From Ideonella_A sakaiensis_A (GTDB taxonomy: Bacteria > Pseudomonadota > Gammaproteobacteria > Burkholderiales > Burkholderiaceae_C): a stretch of 64,000 nucleotides of DNA. Of this stretch, positions 35,647-45,897 are shown one piece after another; positions within the stretch are counted from its first letter, which is position 1, and each line of letters opens with the position of its first letter. The notes below the pieces were generated by a model. That model was not told the DNA's origin, did not search any database, and was given only the letters and a program-made list of their open reading frames with translations. The translations under genes and the position numbers were made by a program. Location of the stretch: NCBI RefSeq assembly GCF_048320135.1, contig NZ_CP182947.1, positions 4,464,001 to 4,528,000 on the forward strand. The letters run 5' to 3'.

Positions 35647-36742
35647 TCAGCGGGCTGGTTTTGCGCTGCGTGTGCGGCGCCGGTCGTAGACTTGATCGAT
35701 CAACTTCGAATTGCTGTGCAACGTTGCATCTTGGGTGTCACTGTGACCGGCGGCCAGTTTGTCGGTGACGCCTTTGGGGCGCTGGTCCTGGAGGCTGAAC
35801 CGTTCGAAGGAAACTCCGTCTTGCTTTGCTTGCTCTACGCATGCATCCATCAAGCGCCTGAGCGTTGCTTTCCATCCGCCCCGGGTATAGCGGCTGCCTT
35901 TCTGCGTACCGAAGACGAACTCGCTTGGAGATGAGCGGAGGCTGCGAGCCTCGTCGATGACGGCTTTCAATTCTGGTGACCAACTGATCAGAACAGCCCG
36001 TTTGAAATCGGCAGCCTGACGCTTCCCGCCAACCCAATGAATACCGTCTTCGTTGATGTCTTCGACGCGAAGATCGAGCACTTCGGCTGACCGGCGGACA
36101 CATAGATACCCTGTCCTCAGGCAGAGGGCTGCCATGTGTGAGGCGCCCCCCACCCGACGGCCGACCTGCATCGTCAGGTCCAACTCCTCATCCGCGACAT
36201 AGCGTGAACTCGGCGCGGTCGGCAGTTTCTCGAGATCGCGCATGGGATTGATGTCAACGATTCCCTTTCGCACTGCACGCTGAAGGATGAGATGCAGGAG
36301 TGCGATCTCCTTGTTGCCCTTCGGGCCCCGGCCGAGGGCGTCACATTTGTCGAGATAGTCGTAGCCGTGGTGAGTCTTGATGTCTCTGATGGCCATTTCG
36401 CCAAAGACGCGGCGCAGGTTTTCGGCTTCGCGTCGGTTTTCGGCGATCGTGGTTGCCGCCCGTTTGCGCAAGCTCTTTGCGGGCAGGCTGCTTTGCCAGG
36501 CAAACCAGTCGACGATCAAATCTGCAATGGTTTCTAGATCCGAGCCGTCGTCCGAACGGCTCAATGCTCGCCGAATGGCCTTCCTTGCGCAGATTCGCAA
36601 TCTTCTTGCGGTCGTCGATGGCGCACCTGAGTCGGAATGACCAACTGCCATCCGCACACTTGTATCCAATTGAATAGAAGCGGATGCCCCTTCTCTCGTA
36701 GACTCGATGTGGCAAGCCATCGTTTGTTTTCCGGTTTCTCAT
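35647..36742 (-). pseudogene. Phage/island-type tyrosine integrase with one frameshift
   Basis: The gene starts MRNRKTNDGLPHRVYERRGI at 36742, overlapping the DUF4224 stop as ATGA. The first frame is protein-like to KKIANLRKE (about 36583) and then turns into arginine-rich noise, while the neighbouring frame continues with AIRRALSRSDDGSDLETIAD through the catalytic domain to 35647. Removing one G from the GGAAGGCC run at 36577-36584 would join them. The catalytic half has Arg in LCVRRSAEVLDLRVED, QDQR in place of the HxxR box, a His in LAAGHSDTQ and Tyr in LIDQVYDRRRTR. A real mutation would silence the integrase; a sequencing error is also possible. Confidence 0.82.
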
Positions 36743-37026
36743 GTGAAGTCATCCAGTCTTTCTAGAGCGTCTAAACGAGGCTTCGGAGCCGACTCAGCGG
36801 GCAGCCGATGAGCCATGCGATCGACGAACACTGCGCGGGCAACGCGCGGGTACGACCCTCGCCCGTTTGCGTTCACATATGGCCAACCGTGGCGGTCGAG
36901 CCACTGTCGCTGCCGGGCCGGTTGGGTGGATCCGGTCAAAATGCAGACTTCATCTCGCGTCAGCAGGAGCGCACCGCCTTCCTCGACGAGGTGCATACGT
37001 TGTTGAGGACTTGTTGATTCGGCCAT
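36739..37026 (-). CDS. DUF4224 small protein (excisionase-like)
   Basis: A 95-residue protein beginning MAESTSPQQRMHLVEEGGAL. It contains the DUF4224 signature: LLLTRDEVCILTGSTQPARQ followed by RQWLDRHGWPYVNANGRG. These small basic proteins are encoded directly upstream of phage-type integrases and are thought to act as directionality factors. The stop overlaps the integrase ATG, giving translational coupling. Confidence 0.85.
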   Translation of the reverse strand: MAESTSPQQRMHLVEEGGALLLTRDEVCILTGSTQPARQRQWLDRHGWPYVNANGRGSYPRVARAVFVDRMAHRLPAESAPKPRLDALERLDDFT

Positions 37027-37154
37027 GGTTGCGGTTCCTGTGGCAGGAATTTTCCTGACCAAGAACCCAAATACCCCCCTCAGACCCAATCCCAGATGCG
37101 ACCCAGTTTTCGACGATTTTTTATGGATACCTGCTTCTGAACACGGTGGTTGCC

Positions 37155-37553
37155 ATGTCAAAAAAGAACGTTTCAAGCGAGAGGCAATGCGCGCAGCGCA
37201 TGTGTGAAATCGAAGAAGGCACGAGGAAGGTCAGGCCAGACGTCTATTCCGTCGATGAGGTGGCCGCGAGATACGGGGTCCATCGCGACACGGTGTACAA
37301 AGGGGTCCGATCAAACAGCCCTTTGTTTCCGACGCCACGCCGTGATGGGTCGGGCCCCAAGGCATCGATTTACTTCACTCCCGACGCCGTGCATGCCTGC
37401 GACGTGCGGAGGATTGCGTTCTACAAAACCACGCCGTCTTGGCACGAGATGTACGGCGATGGGTTCAAGTCGGCGCCCCCCAGAAGAGCCGCTCGGGATG
37501 TGATCGGCAGCCTTCAGCAAGCCTCTGTGGAGAGCGATCTTCGGCCGAGTTGA
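37155..37553 (+). CDS. Small helix-turn-helix protein
   Basis: A 132-residue protein from the ATG at 37155 (MSKKNVSSERQCAQRMCEIE); an in-frame GTG nine bases upstream is possible. The segment YSVDEVAARYGVHRDTVYKG is a MerR/excisionase-type helix-turn-helix. It diverges from the DUF4224-integrase pair across 128 bp and lies just before the attachment site, so it could control the island's integration genes. No closer family recognised. Confidence 0.65.
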   Translation: MSKKNVSSERQCAQRMCEIEEGTRKVRPDVYSVDEVAARYGVHRDTVYKGVRSNSPLFPTPRRDGSGPKASIYFTPDAVHACDVRRIAFYKTTPSWHEMYGDGFKSAPPRRAARDVIGSLQQASVESDLRPS

Positions 37554-37730
37554 TGCTGGACGCCGGATGGTCCCGTGTTCCGCTCGATGTGAAATTCGAG
37601 CCTGTGGGACCGGTGCAGGGTGGGGGTCGCACTTTGGAATTCGATCTGGGCATCCGGGCGGAAATCTGCAGGTTTCAGCACGTTTTTGGAATACGAATCG
37701 CCCGCAAACCCGCGTGGATGCTCGTTCGAC

Positions 37731-37782
37731 CCCCGGCCTGTCACGCCGGGGGTCGCGGGTTCGAGTCCCGTCCACTCCGCCA
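37731..37782 (+). other. tRNA-Asp 3' fragment: attachment site of the island
   Basis: The 52 bp start in the anticodon arm (CCGGCCTGTCACGCCGG with anticodon GTC), continue through the variable and T arms (GGTCGCGGGTTCGAGTCCCG) and end in the acceptor strand and CCA (TCCACTCCGCCA). The 27 bases before it do not match the 5' half of tRNA-Asp, so this is not a complete tRNA gene. This is the usual footprint left when an integrase recombines into the 3' end of a tRNA gene. The full or 5' copy was not found in the window. Confidence 0.85.
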
Positions 37783-37808
37783 ACATTGATGAGGGTCTAC
37801 CTCGAGAA

Positions 37809-37838
37809 ATGCCCACCGATCGGTGGGCATTTTTTATT
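37809..37838 (+). terminator. Intrinsic terminator after the tRNA-Asp end
   Basis: A perfect stem GCCCACCGATCGGTGGGC, extended by AT on each side, is followed by TTTTTATT. It lies 27 bp after the CCA end and is probably the original tRNA-Asp terminator on the chromosome side of the junction. Confidence 0.9.
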
Positions 37839-37979
37839 CCGGATTCGAATACGCGCGCTTTCCGGATGACGCACCGAGCTCGCCATCGATGAGCCGACTG
37901 CGTTGCCCAGGTGCTGGGACCATTCGAACTGCGGATCGCGATGAAGAGGAGATTGGCGGGCCCGTGAAACGAACTCCTC

Positions 37980-38909
37980 TTACTCCGCCACCGTATCGGC
38001 CTGCACCGCGCTGACCGGCCGCTGTTTCTCGGCCGCGGCTCGCACGTTCAGCCAGGCGCTGGCGGCGCCGCAGACGGCGATGATCGCCATGCCGATCCAG
38101 CCCCAGGCGTCGGGCACGACGCCGAAGACGATGAAGCCGGCCAGTGCCGCGACCGCCAGTTGCACATACTGGAACGGCATCAGCGTCGATGCCGGCGCCT
38201 TGCCGAGCGCCATGATCAGCAGCAGGTGGCCGGTGGTGCCGAGTGCAGCCACCGCCAGCAGCGCGCCGACCTGCAGCGCCGGTGCGGCCATCAGCTTGTC
38301 GAAGGGATCGATGACGCTGGCCAGCAGAATCGGCGTCGCGATCGCCATCCCGGTCGCGCCGGTGTAGAAATTGGTCGTGAACGGATCCTCGTGTGGTGCA
38401 TAGCGGCTGGTCATGATCTGGAAGGCCGCGTTCGAGAATGCGGCGACCAGCGGCAGCAGCGCCGCCCAGCCGATCAGGCCGCTGCCCGGCCGCACGACGA
38501 TCAACGCGCCGATGAAGCCGCCGCATACCAGCGCCCAGCGCAGCAGCGAGACCTGCTCCTTCAGCCAGATGCGTGCGACCAGCGTTGCGATCAGCGGCGT
38601 CAGCATCACGATCGCGGTGAATTCGGCGACCGGCATCCGGCGCAGCGCGGCAAAGGCGATCGCCGATGAAAACGCGAGCAGCGCACCGCGCGCGATCTGG
38701 AACATCGGATTGGCGCTGCGAAAGGAGCGCCGCTTCGACAGCGCGATCCACAAGGTCATGATCGCCGCGTGCAGGCCATAACGGGTCCACAACACCAGCG
38801 CGACAGAAAAGTAGGCGCCGACAAAACGCACCGTCGTGTCCATCGTCGCGAAGCAACTCGCGGCGCCGATCACCAGCGCGATGCCGAGCAGGGGTTGAGG
38901 TGTATTCAC
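37980..38909 (-). CDS. DMT/EamA-family transporter
   Basis: A 309-residue carrier with two EamA repeats and about ten membrane helices. I choose the GTG at 38909 (MNTPQPLLGIALVIGAASCF) because the open frame upstream is polar and unlike a membrane protein. Motifs such as RMPVAEFTAIVMLTPLIATL and GKAPASTLMPFQYVQLAVAA are typical. It is the first chromosomal gene after the island and diverges from the sigma-54 activator across 180 bp. Substrate unknown. Confidence 0.85.
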   Translation of the reverse strand: MNTPQPLLGIALVIGAASCFATMDTTVRFVGAYFSVALVLWTRYGLHAAIMTLWIALSKRRSFRSANPMFQIARGALLAFSSAIAFAALRRMPVAEFTAIVMLTPLIATLVARIWLKEQVSLLRWALVCGGFIGALIVVRPGSGLIGWAALLPLVAAFSNAAFQIMTSRYAPHEDPFTTNFYTGATGMAIATPILLASVIDPFDKLMAAPALQVGALLAVAALGTTGHLLLIMALGKAPASTLMPFQYVQLAVAALAGFIVFGVVPDAWGWIGMAIIAVCGAASAWLNVRAAAEKQRPVSAVQADTVAE

Positions 38910-39089
38910 GCGCTGATCGCGGTTGGCCGCTTCGATTCTTGTTCGTTTGAGTGCCTGCGCGAGGTGGCCTGGCCTTGCCCTGTCGATGCAGCAGACCCCT
39001 AGACTATAGGATGGTGCTGCAGCGGTGCAGCGCCTATTCTTCAATGCCGGCTTGGCCCACGGCTACACGAGCCGCACCATGGACGTTCG

Positions 39090-40043
39090 ATGTCCTCCCA
39101 AGCTGTATCAATGCCCCGGCCGTTGCCCAGCAGCGGCTCCATCGAAGCCGCGCTGTCGGCCATCGTCGGCGTCAGTGAATCGATCTGCGCGTTGCGCCGT
39201 CTGCTGCCCCGGCTCGCCGCGGCGGACTGCAGCGTGCTGATCACCGGCGAAACCGGCACCGGCAAGGAATGCGTCGCGCAGGCGCTGCACCAGGTCGGCC
39301 CTCGGCATCACGCGCCGCTGGTATCGATCAATTGCGCGGCGCTTCCGGAATCGCTGCTCGACAGCGAATTGTTCGGCTATGAACGCGGTGCCTTCACCGG
39401 CGCCAACAGTGCCTACCCGGGCAAGATCACGCTGGCCGAAGGCGGAACGCTTTTTCTTGATGAGATCGGCGACATGCCGCTGCCGGCACAGGCCAAGCTG
39501 CTGCGCGTGCTCGAGACGCACGAGGTATTCCCGATCGGCGCGCGGCGCAGCCGCCGCGTCGATTTCCGCGTCGTCGCCGCCACCCATGGCGCGCTCGAGC
39601 AACTGGTGCGCAACGGTCGATTTCGGGCCGACCTGTTCTACCGGTTGAATGTCGCGCGTGTCGAACTGGCGCCGCTGCGCGAACGGCGCGAAGACGTGGC
39701 CGTGCTGTTCGAACATTTTGCGCGTCAGCTGGCCGCACGAAGCCGCTTCGGGCGGCTGCGGCTGCAACCTGCGGCGCTGGCCCGTTTGTGCCAGCACGAA
39801 TGGCCTGGCAATGCACGCGAACTGCGCAACCTTGTCGAGGCCGCCTGCATCGTCTTCGAAGGCGAGGCCTTGCACGCCGACGAGCTGCCGCTGCCGGCGC
39901 CGAGTGGCGATGCCGACGAATCGACACGCATCGTCGAAGCCCTCGAGCGCTGCGAATGGAACCGCAGCAAGGCGGCTGCGCTGCTGCATTGGTCGCGGAT
40001 GACGCTGTACCGCAAGATGAAGCACCTGCACATCGGCCACTGA
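39090..40043 (+). CDS. Sigma-54-dependent activator without sensory domain
   Basis: A 317-residue enhancer-binding protein made of the AAA+ central domain and a Fis-type helix-turn-helix. Walker A GETGTGKE is at residues 53-60, the sigma-54 contact loop GAFTGA at 100-105 and Walker B GGTLFLDEIGD at 119-128; the arginine finger area LFYRLN is present. The C-terminal NRSKAAALLHWSRMTLYRKM binds DNA. The usual N-terminal receiver, GAF or PAS domain is missing, so activity may be set by its amount or by a partner, as with PspF-like proteins. It stands directly before two dyads and a -24/-12 promoter that head the eCIS operon. Confidence 0.92.
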   Translation: MSSQAVSMPRPLPSSGSIEAALSAIVGVSESICALRRLLPRLAAADCSVLITGETGTGKECVAQALHQVGPRHHAPLVSINCAALPESLLDSELFGYERGAFTGANSAYPGKITLAEGGTLFLDEIGDMPLPAQAKLLRVLETHEVFPIGARRSRRVDFRVVAATHGALEQLVRNGRFRADLFYRLNVARVELAPLRERREDVAVLFEHFARQLAARSRFGRLRLQPAALARLCQHEWPGNARELRNLVEAACIVFEGEALHADELPLPAPSGDADESTRIVEALERCEWNRSKAAALLHWSRMTLYRKMKHLHIGH

Positions 40044-40066
40044 GCCTGTTGGCAGCGATGTAACGC

Positions 40067-40094
40067 GCACTGTCACAGCGGGCTGTGACAGTGC
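40067..40094. promoter_or_regulatory. Upstream activator dyad 1
   Basis: A nearly perfect palindrome with 13-bp arms and a GG centre; its core is TGTCACAGCGGGCTGTGACA (40071-40090). It lies about 155 bp before the -12 element, a normal position for binding of a sigma-54 activator. Confidence 0.75.
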
Positions 40095-40128
40095 AATGCG
40101 CTGAATTCGCTGGTCTTTTCCGATCCGC

Positions 40129-40149
40129 TGTCACATGAGCGCTGTGACA
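40129..40149. promoter_or_regulatory. Upstream activator dyad 2
   Basis: TGTCACA-N7-TGTGACA, the same half-sites as dyad 1 with a spacer one base longer. Its centre is 58.5 bp from that of dyad 1 and about 97 bp before the -12 element. Confidence 0.75.
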
Positions 40150-40221
40150 TCAGGCGCCGACGATGCCTGGCCTGGTGCGCCAAGTGCCTGATTCGCAAAC
40201 GAATTTTCCGAATCGCTCGGC

Positions 40222-40237
40222 TGGCACGCGTTCTGCA
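40222..40237 (+). promoter_or_regulatory. Sigma-54 (-24/-12) promoter of the eCIS operon
   Basis: TGGCACGcgttCTGCA matches the consensus TGGCACG-N4-TTGCW with one change, with GG (40223-40224) and GC (40235-40236) at the required spacing. Transcription should start near 40247, just before the first ATG at 40249. Confidence 0.82.
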
Positions 40238-40248
40238 CCACAACGGCC

Positions 40249-40551
40249 ATGCAAGCGCGAGCCGGCACCTCTTCGGATCTCGACCGCCTCGGCATTGAAG
40301 CCGATCCGCGCGGCTTCGACTATGTCAATCATTTCGAAGTCGGCTTCGGCCACTTCGAAGTGCTGTTGCGCTTCGCGCAGGCCTTCGACGGCACCGAGGT
40401 GCAGATGCGCCGCACCAGCGTCGTGATGACGCCGGCTTATGCGAAGGCGCTGCTGCTGATGCTGTCGTCGGCGATCGACCGCTTCGAAGCCGTTCATGGC
40501 GAACTGCCGGTGGCCGGTGCCGCCAGCAACGATCCGGCGGCAGCGCCATGA
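40249..40551 (+). CDS. DUF3467-like small protein, first gene of the eCIS operon
   Basis: A 100-residue protein. The central part FDYVNHFEVGFGHFEVLLRF and the later VVMTPAYAKALLLMLSSAID match DUF3467-like proteins that are common in contractile injection gene clusters. It is likely cytoplasmic with unknown function. The ATG is only 12 bp after the -12 box, so the message would be leaderless or nearly so. The next in-frame ATG is at Met53 and would remove half the domain. Confidence 0.75.
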   Translation: MQARAGTSSDLDRLGIEADPRGFDYVNHFEVGFGHFEVLLRFAQAFDGTEVQMRRTSVVMTPAYAKALLLMLSSAIDRFEAVHGELPVAGAASNDPAAAP

Positions 40552-40560
40552 GGATCATCG

Positions 40561-41142
40561 ATGGCCAATGAATTTGCGCTGATCTCGCTGGCCGATTCGC
40601 TGGCCGCGCGGCTGACCAACGCCTATCCGGCCGAACTGCAGGCGGTGCATCCGTGCAGCTTCCAGTCGGTCGGTTCGGGCGGCCTGCTCGCCGACCTGGG
40701 TAGCGAAGGTGCGGTGCTCAGCGTCTGGCCGCACCGGGTCACCGTCAACGAACAATTGCGCAACGTACGCCCGGCGCCATTGCCGACGCCGGGGCGGCGC
40801 AACCGGCCGCTGGCGCTCGACGTGCACTTGCTGCTGTCGGTGTGGAGCGGCAGCGCCGCGACCGAACTGATCGTGCTGGCCTGGGTGATGCGCGAACTGC
40901 ACCGCGAGCCGGTCCTCGATGCGTCCGCCCTGTCCGGCAACGGCGGCTGGCGCGACGACGAGGTGGTGCAACTGGTACCGGCGGAGATGAGCGTCGAGGA
41001 CATGATGCGTCTGTGGGAGGCGATCACGCCGTCTTACCGCATCAGCGTGCCCTACGTGGCCCGCATCGTCGCGATCGACCTCGAAGAAGACGAGGCCGCG
41101 CCGGTGCTGGCGCGCCGCTTCGACTATGCGAAGGCGGGGTGA
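40561..41142 (+). CDS. DUF4255 protein (Pvc16-like tail terminator)
   Basis: A 193-residue DUF4255 protein of the Afp16/Pvc16 type, which caps the inner tube and sheath and fixes their length. It starts MANEFALISLADSLAARLTN; the core RPLALDVHLLLSVWSGSAAT and DMMRLWEAITPSYRISVPYV are characteristic. It overlaps the next gene through GTGA and follows the DUF3467-like gene by 9 bp. Confidence 0.88.
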   Translation: MANEFALISLADSLAARLTNAYPAELQAVHPCSFQSVGSGGLLADLGSEGAVLSVWPHRVTVNEQLRNVRPAPLPTPGRRNRPLALDVHLLLSVWSGSAATELIVLAWVMRELHREPVLDASALSGNGGWRDDEVVQLVPAEMSVEDMMRLWEAITPSYRISVPYVARIVAIDLEEDEAAPVLARRFDYAKAG

Positions 41143-41900
41143 GCGTGGACCAGCCGACGATCATCGAATCCGACGTTCGCCGCATCTGGGGCGCGGTGCG
41201 CTTCGTCGATGCGGCTTCGGCTCGAACGATCGAAGGCCCGCTCGCATTGAGCGCGCCCGGCGCGCGCTGGCAGCGCAACCACGCGCACCTGCATGTGCTG
41301 ATGCAACTCGACCAGCCAGCCGAGCGGCAGACCGAATTCGACGCCTACGAGGCGGCCTTCGACGTGCTGCCGGCGGTCGGGCCGACCGTCGTCAGCGCCA
41401 GTGTCAGCGATCCGGCCGGGCGCTACCTGCCGCGCCGCTTCGAGGTCGCGCTGCCACGTGACGTCGATCCGGCCGGGCCGACGGCGCCGCGCTTCAACCC
41501 GCTCGACGTGATCCTCGACGCCGCACCTGCCGCGCCGTTGCTGCCGACCTGGGCGGTACTGCGTGTCAGCGTCTTCCGCAACGGCCAGCCGGCGGCCAAT
41601 GCGGTCTTGCGGCTGCAACCGGCCGGCGGCGGCGCGCTGCTCGGTCGCGGCCTCAGCGACGCGCGCGGCGAGGCTCTGGTGATCGCCGCCGGCATCGCTC
41701 AAATGAGCGTCGGCGCCGGCGACATCGTCGTCACCCGCGAAGTGCCCGCCGAACTGGTGGTCAGCTTCGATCCCGCTGCACCGGCCGATTTGCCGGTGAA
41801 TCCGGACGCGCTGGCGGTGCGCGCGGACGTCATCCGCCACACCGTCGCCCTCGACCTCGCCAGCGGCCGCACCGACACGCTGCGCATAGCCCTGCCCTGA
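41139..41900 (+). CDS. eCIS-linked protein with carboxypeptidase-regulatory-like domain
   Basis: A 253-residue protein starting at a GTG overlapping the previous stop (MSVDQPTIIESDVRRIWGAV; a second GTG at 41145 is possible). The C-terminal half (WAVLRVSVFRNGQPAANAVL, then RGLSDARGEALVIAAGI) looks like a carboxypeptidase-regulatory/Ig-like beta domain. It lies between the terminator and sheath genes, a place where similar proteins occur in other eCIS loci. Role unknown, perhaps accessory structural. Confidence 0.6.
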   Translation: MSVDQPTIIESDVRRIWGAVRFVDAASARTIEGPLALSAPGARWQRNHAHLHVLMQLDQPAERQTEFDAYEAAFDVLPAVGPTVVSASVSDPAGRYLPRRFEVALPRDVDPAGPTAPRFNPLDVILDAAPAAPLLPTWAVLRVSVFRNGQPAANAVLRLQPAGGGALLGRGLSDARGEALVIAAGIAQMSVGAGDIVVTREVPAELVVSFDPAAPADLPVNPDALAVRADVIRHTVALDLASGRTDTLRIALP

Positions 41901-41924
41901 ACGCGCAAACCAAGGAGAAGCACC

Positions 41925-43775
<1,851 letters not shown>

Positions 43776-43814
43776 TCGCGCGCTGCACAACTTCCACACA
43801 CAGGAGCAAGCATC

Positions 43815-44258
43815 ATGGCCCGTCAGGTTCCGTATGGCGCCTTCAACTTCATCGTCAATTTCGCCGGCGGCGAATCCTTCGGCGGCTTTTCCGACGTCTC
43901 CGGCATCGGCTCCGAGATCACCGTGGCCGAATACCGCTACGGCAACGACAAGGAAAACCATGTGCGCAAGGTGCCCGGCGTGCACAAGGTCGGCGACATC
44001 ACGCTGAAGCGCGGCGTCATCAACTCCGAGTCGGTCTGGGCCTGGATCAGCGACGTGCGCACCAATGGCGTCAATGGCCAGCAGGACGTCTCGATCACGC
44101 TGATGGACGAGGCCCGCAACCCGGTGCAGACCTGGCTGCTGCGCAATGTCATCCCGATGAAATATACCGGCCCGACGCTGGCTGCCAAGGGTGGCGGCGA
44201 CGTCGCGATGGAAGAACTGGTGCTGGCTGCAGAAGGTCTCGAAGTCGAGGCCGTCTGA
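43815..44258 (+). CDS. Inner tube protein 1
   Basis: A 147-residue tail tube protein of the phage T4 gp19/Hcp-like type (Afp1/Pvc1). It begins MARQVPYGAFNFIVNFAGGE and contains GFSDVSGIGSEITVAEYRYG and the ending MEELVLAAEGLEVEAV, all standard. It stacks into the hollow tube that carries cargo. Confidence 0.95.
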   Translation: MARQVPYGAFNFIVNFAGGESFGGFSDVSGIGSEITVAEYRYGNDKENHVRKVPGVHKVGDITLKRGVINSESVWAWISDVRTNGVNGQQDVSITLMDEARNPVQTWLLRNVIPMKYTGPTLAAKGGGDVAMEELVLAAEGLEVEAV

Positions 44259-44284
44259 AGCTTATCCAACAGCGACCACCACCG

Positions 44285-45808
44285 ATGTTCGGGCTCAGCT
44301 TCGAATCCGCCGCCGCCGTCGAGGCCGCGCACCCGGCGCGTGCCGACATCGCGCTGTTTGTCGGCTGGACCACGCGCCGCGCGAGTGCGAAGCTGCCGCG
44401 CCCGGTCGCCGAGTGGCTGCACGCGCGCCGCCATCTGGCGCAGGACGCTTTCGCGACCGACGCCTGGCAGGACGATGCCTTGCTCAACCTGCCGCTGCCG
44501 ATCGACAGCTGGGCGGTGTTCGAGACCTTGTTCGACTGGCACGCACGGCCGGTCGGCGGCAGCGCCGGCGAGCGTTGCGACGATTACCTGGGGCTGGCAT
44601 TGCGCGCCTTCTTCGCCAACGGCGGGCGCAAGGCTTATGTCTTGCGGCTCGGTGATCCGTGGCCGGTGACGCCGCAGGTCAGCGGCAGCGAGCGCGAAGC
44701 GCGTCTGGCGCAGCTGCTGCCGCCGGCCGGCAGCTCGTCGTGGCAGCGCGAATCGTGGCGCGGCATCGAGACCGCCTGGGCACTCGACGACGTGAGCCTG
44801 GTGCTGGTGCCCGATCTGCCCGAGCTGTTCGGTGACCAGCGCACCATCATCGAGGGCGACGAGGCGCAGTCGCCACCGGTGCCGGAAGTCTTCGTCGAAT
44901 GTGCCGACACCCTGCTCGGCGCCGATGCGGTCGGTGGCGTGCAACGCATCCGGGCGCCGCGCTCGGGCGACGTCGGCTACGGCGAGTGGAATGCGACGGT
45001 GCGTGCGCTGCGCGACCGGCTGGCGCAGCGCCGGCGCGACCTGATGCTGCTGCTGGCCACGCCGCTGCCGGCTGTCGATTCGAGCGCCGCCCGGCGACTG
45101 GCCGACACGGTCACGCTGCGATCCAGCATGGTCCAGCTGGCGACGCCGTGGCTGCGGCCCACCCACGCCGCGCGAACGCCCGAAGGCTTGCTGCCCGCCG
45201 ACGGTGTGCTGGCCGGACTGGTGGCCGCCGGCGTGTTGTCGCGCGGCGCTGCGCGCACCGTGGCCGGTGCCGCGCCGACCGGTGTGTCAGCGGTTTTTCC
45301 GCAACCCGCCGACGAGGAACTGCGCACGCCGAACCCGCAGCGCGAAGCCCGTGCGCTGGTATCGCGTTTTTCGCTGTTCGCGCCGACGCACGACGGTGTG
45401 CGGCTGCTGTCGGACCTGAGCTGCAGCGCGATCGACGCATGGCGCCACGCCGGCGTCGTCCGCCTGCTCGGCCAGTTGCTGCGCACCGCGCGGCAGGTCG
45501 GCGAGACGCTGGTCTTCGAGCCGTCCGGCGAGGCGCTGTGGACACGCGTGCGCAGCCGCTTCGAGGACATGCTGACGCGCTACTGGCAGGCCGGCGCGCT
45601 GCGCGGCGCCAGCGCAGCGGAGGCCTTCAGCGTGCGTTGCGACCGCAGCGTGATGAGCCAGAACGACCTCGACAACGGCCGCGTGATCGTGCTCGTCAGC
45701 TTCACGCCGCAGTTGTCGATCGAAAGGCTGCGCGTCACGCTGGCGCTGGCCGAGGATGGCAGCGTGTCGCTCGCCGATGCCGCAGAACTCGACGAGGTGA
45801 CGCCATGA
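44285..45808 (+). CDS. Sheath-type protein 2
   Basis: A 507-residue sheath-domain protein, about 110 residues shorter than the first. The N-terminus lacks the usual PGVYVEE strand (MFGLSFESAAAVEAAHPARA, then DIALFVGWTT), while the C-terminal sheath domain is present (SVRCDRSVMSQNDLDNGRVI). This fits the Afp4/Pvc4 position: a specialised sheath at the baseplate. Its stop overlaps the next small frame as ATGA. Confidence 0.88.
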   Translation: MFGLSFESAAAVEAAHPARADIALFVGWTTRRASAKLPRPVAEWLHARRHLAQDAFATDAWQDDALLNLPLPIDSWAVFETLFDWHARPVGGSAGERCDDYLGLALRAFFANGGRKAYVLRLGDPWPVTPQVSGSEREARLAQLLPPAGSSSWQRESWRGIETAWALDDVSLVLVPDLPELFGDQRTIIEGDEAQSPPVPEVFVECADTLLGADAVGGVQRIRAPRSGDVGYGEWNATVRALRDRLAQRRRDLMLLLATPLPAVDSSAARRLADTVTLRSSMVQLATPWLRPTHAARTPEGLLPADGVLAGLVAAGVLSRGAARTVAGAAPTGVSAVFPQPADEELRTPNPQREARALVSRFSLFAPTHDGVRLLSDLSCSAIDAWRHAGVVRLLGQLLRTARQVGETLVFEPSGEALWTRVRSRFEDMLTRYWQAGALRGASAAEAFSVRCDRSVMSQNDLDNGRVIVLVSFTPQLSIERLRVTLALAEDGSVSLADAAELDEVTP

Positions 45809-45897
45809 AGCGGGCCGAGCGCCGGGCCGCTCCCAAGCCGGACCGCATCCCCTCGGGGGATCGGCCGATGTACCCATCGGACGAGGGGCAGACATGA
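45805..45897 (+). CDS. 30-aa microprotein coupled between sheath 2 and tube 2
   Basis: A short frame (MKRAERRAAPKPDRIPSGDR plus MYPSDEGQT) whose ATG overlaps the previous stop (ATGA) and whose stop overlaps the next ATG (ATGA). It is very basic and proline-rich. It could be a real peptide or just a translational bridge that re-initiates ribosomes. No homologue recognised. Confidence 0.4.
   Translation: MKRAERRAAPKPDRIPSGDRPMYPSDEGQT

Noticed and set aside
37706..37782. Complete tRNA-Asp gene
   Set aside because: Only the 3' part from the anticodon arm onward matches. The preceding bases cannot form the D arm or pair with the acceptor strand.
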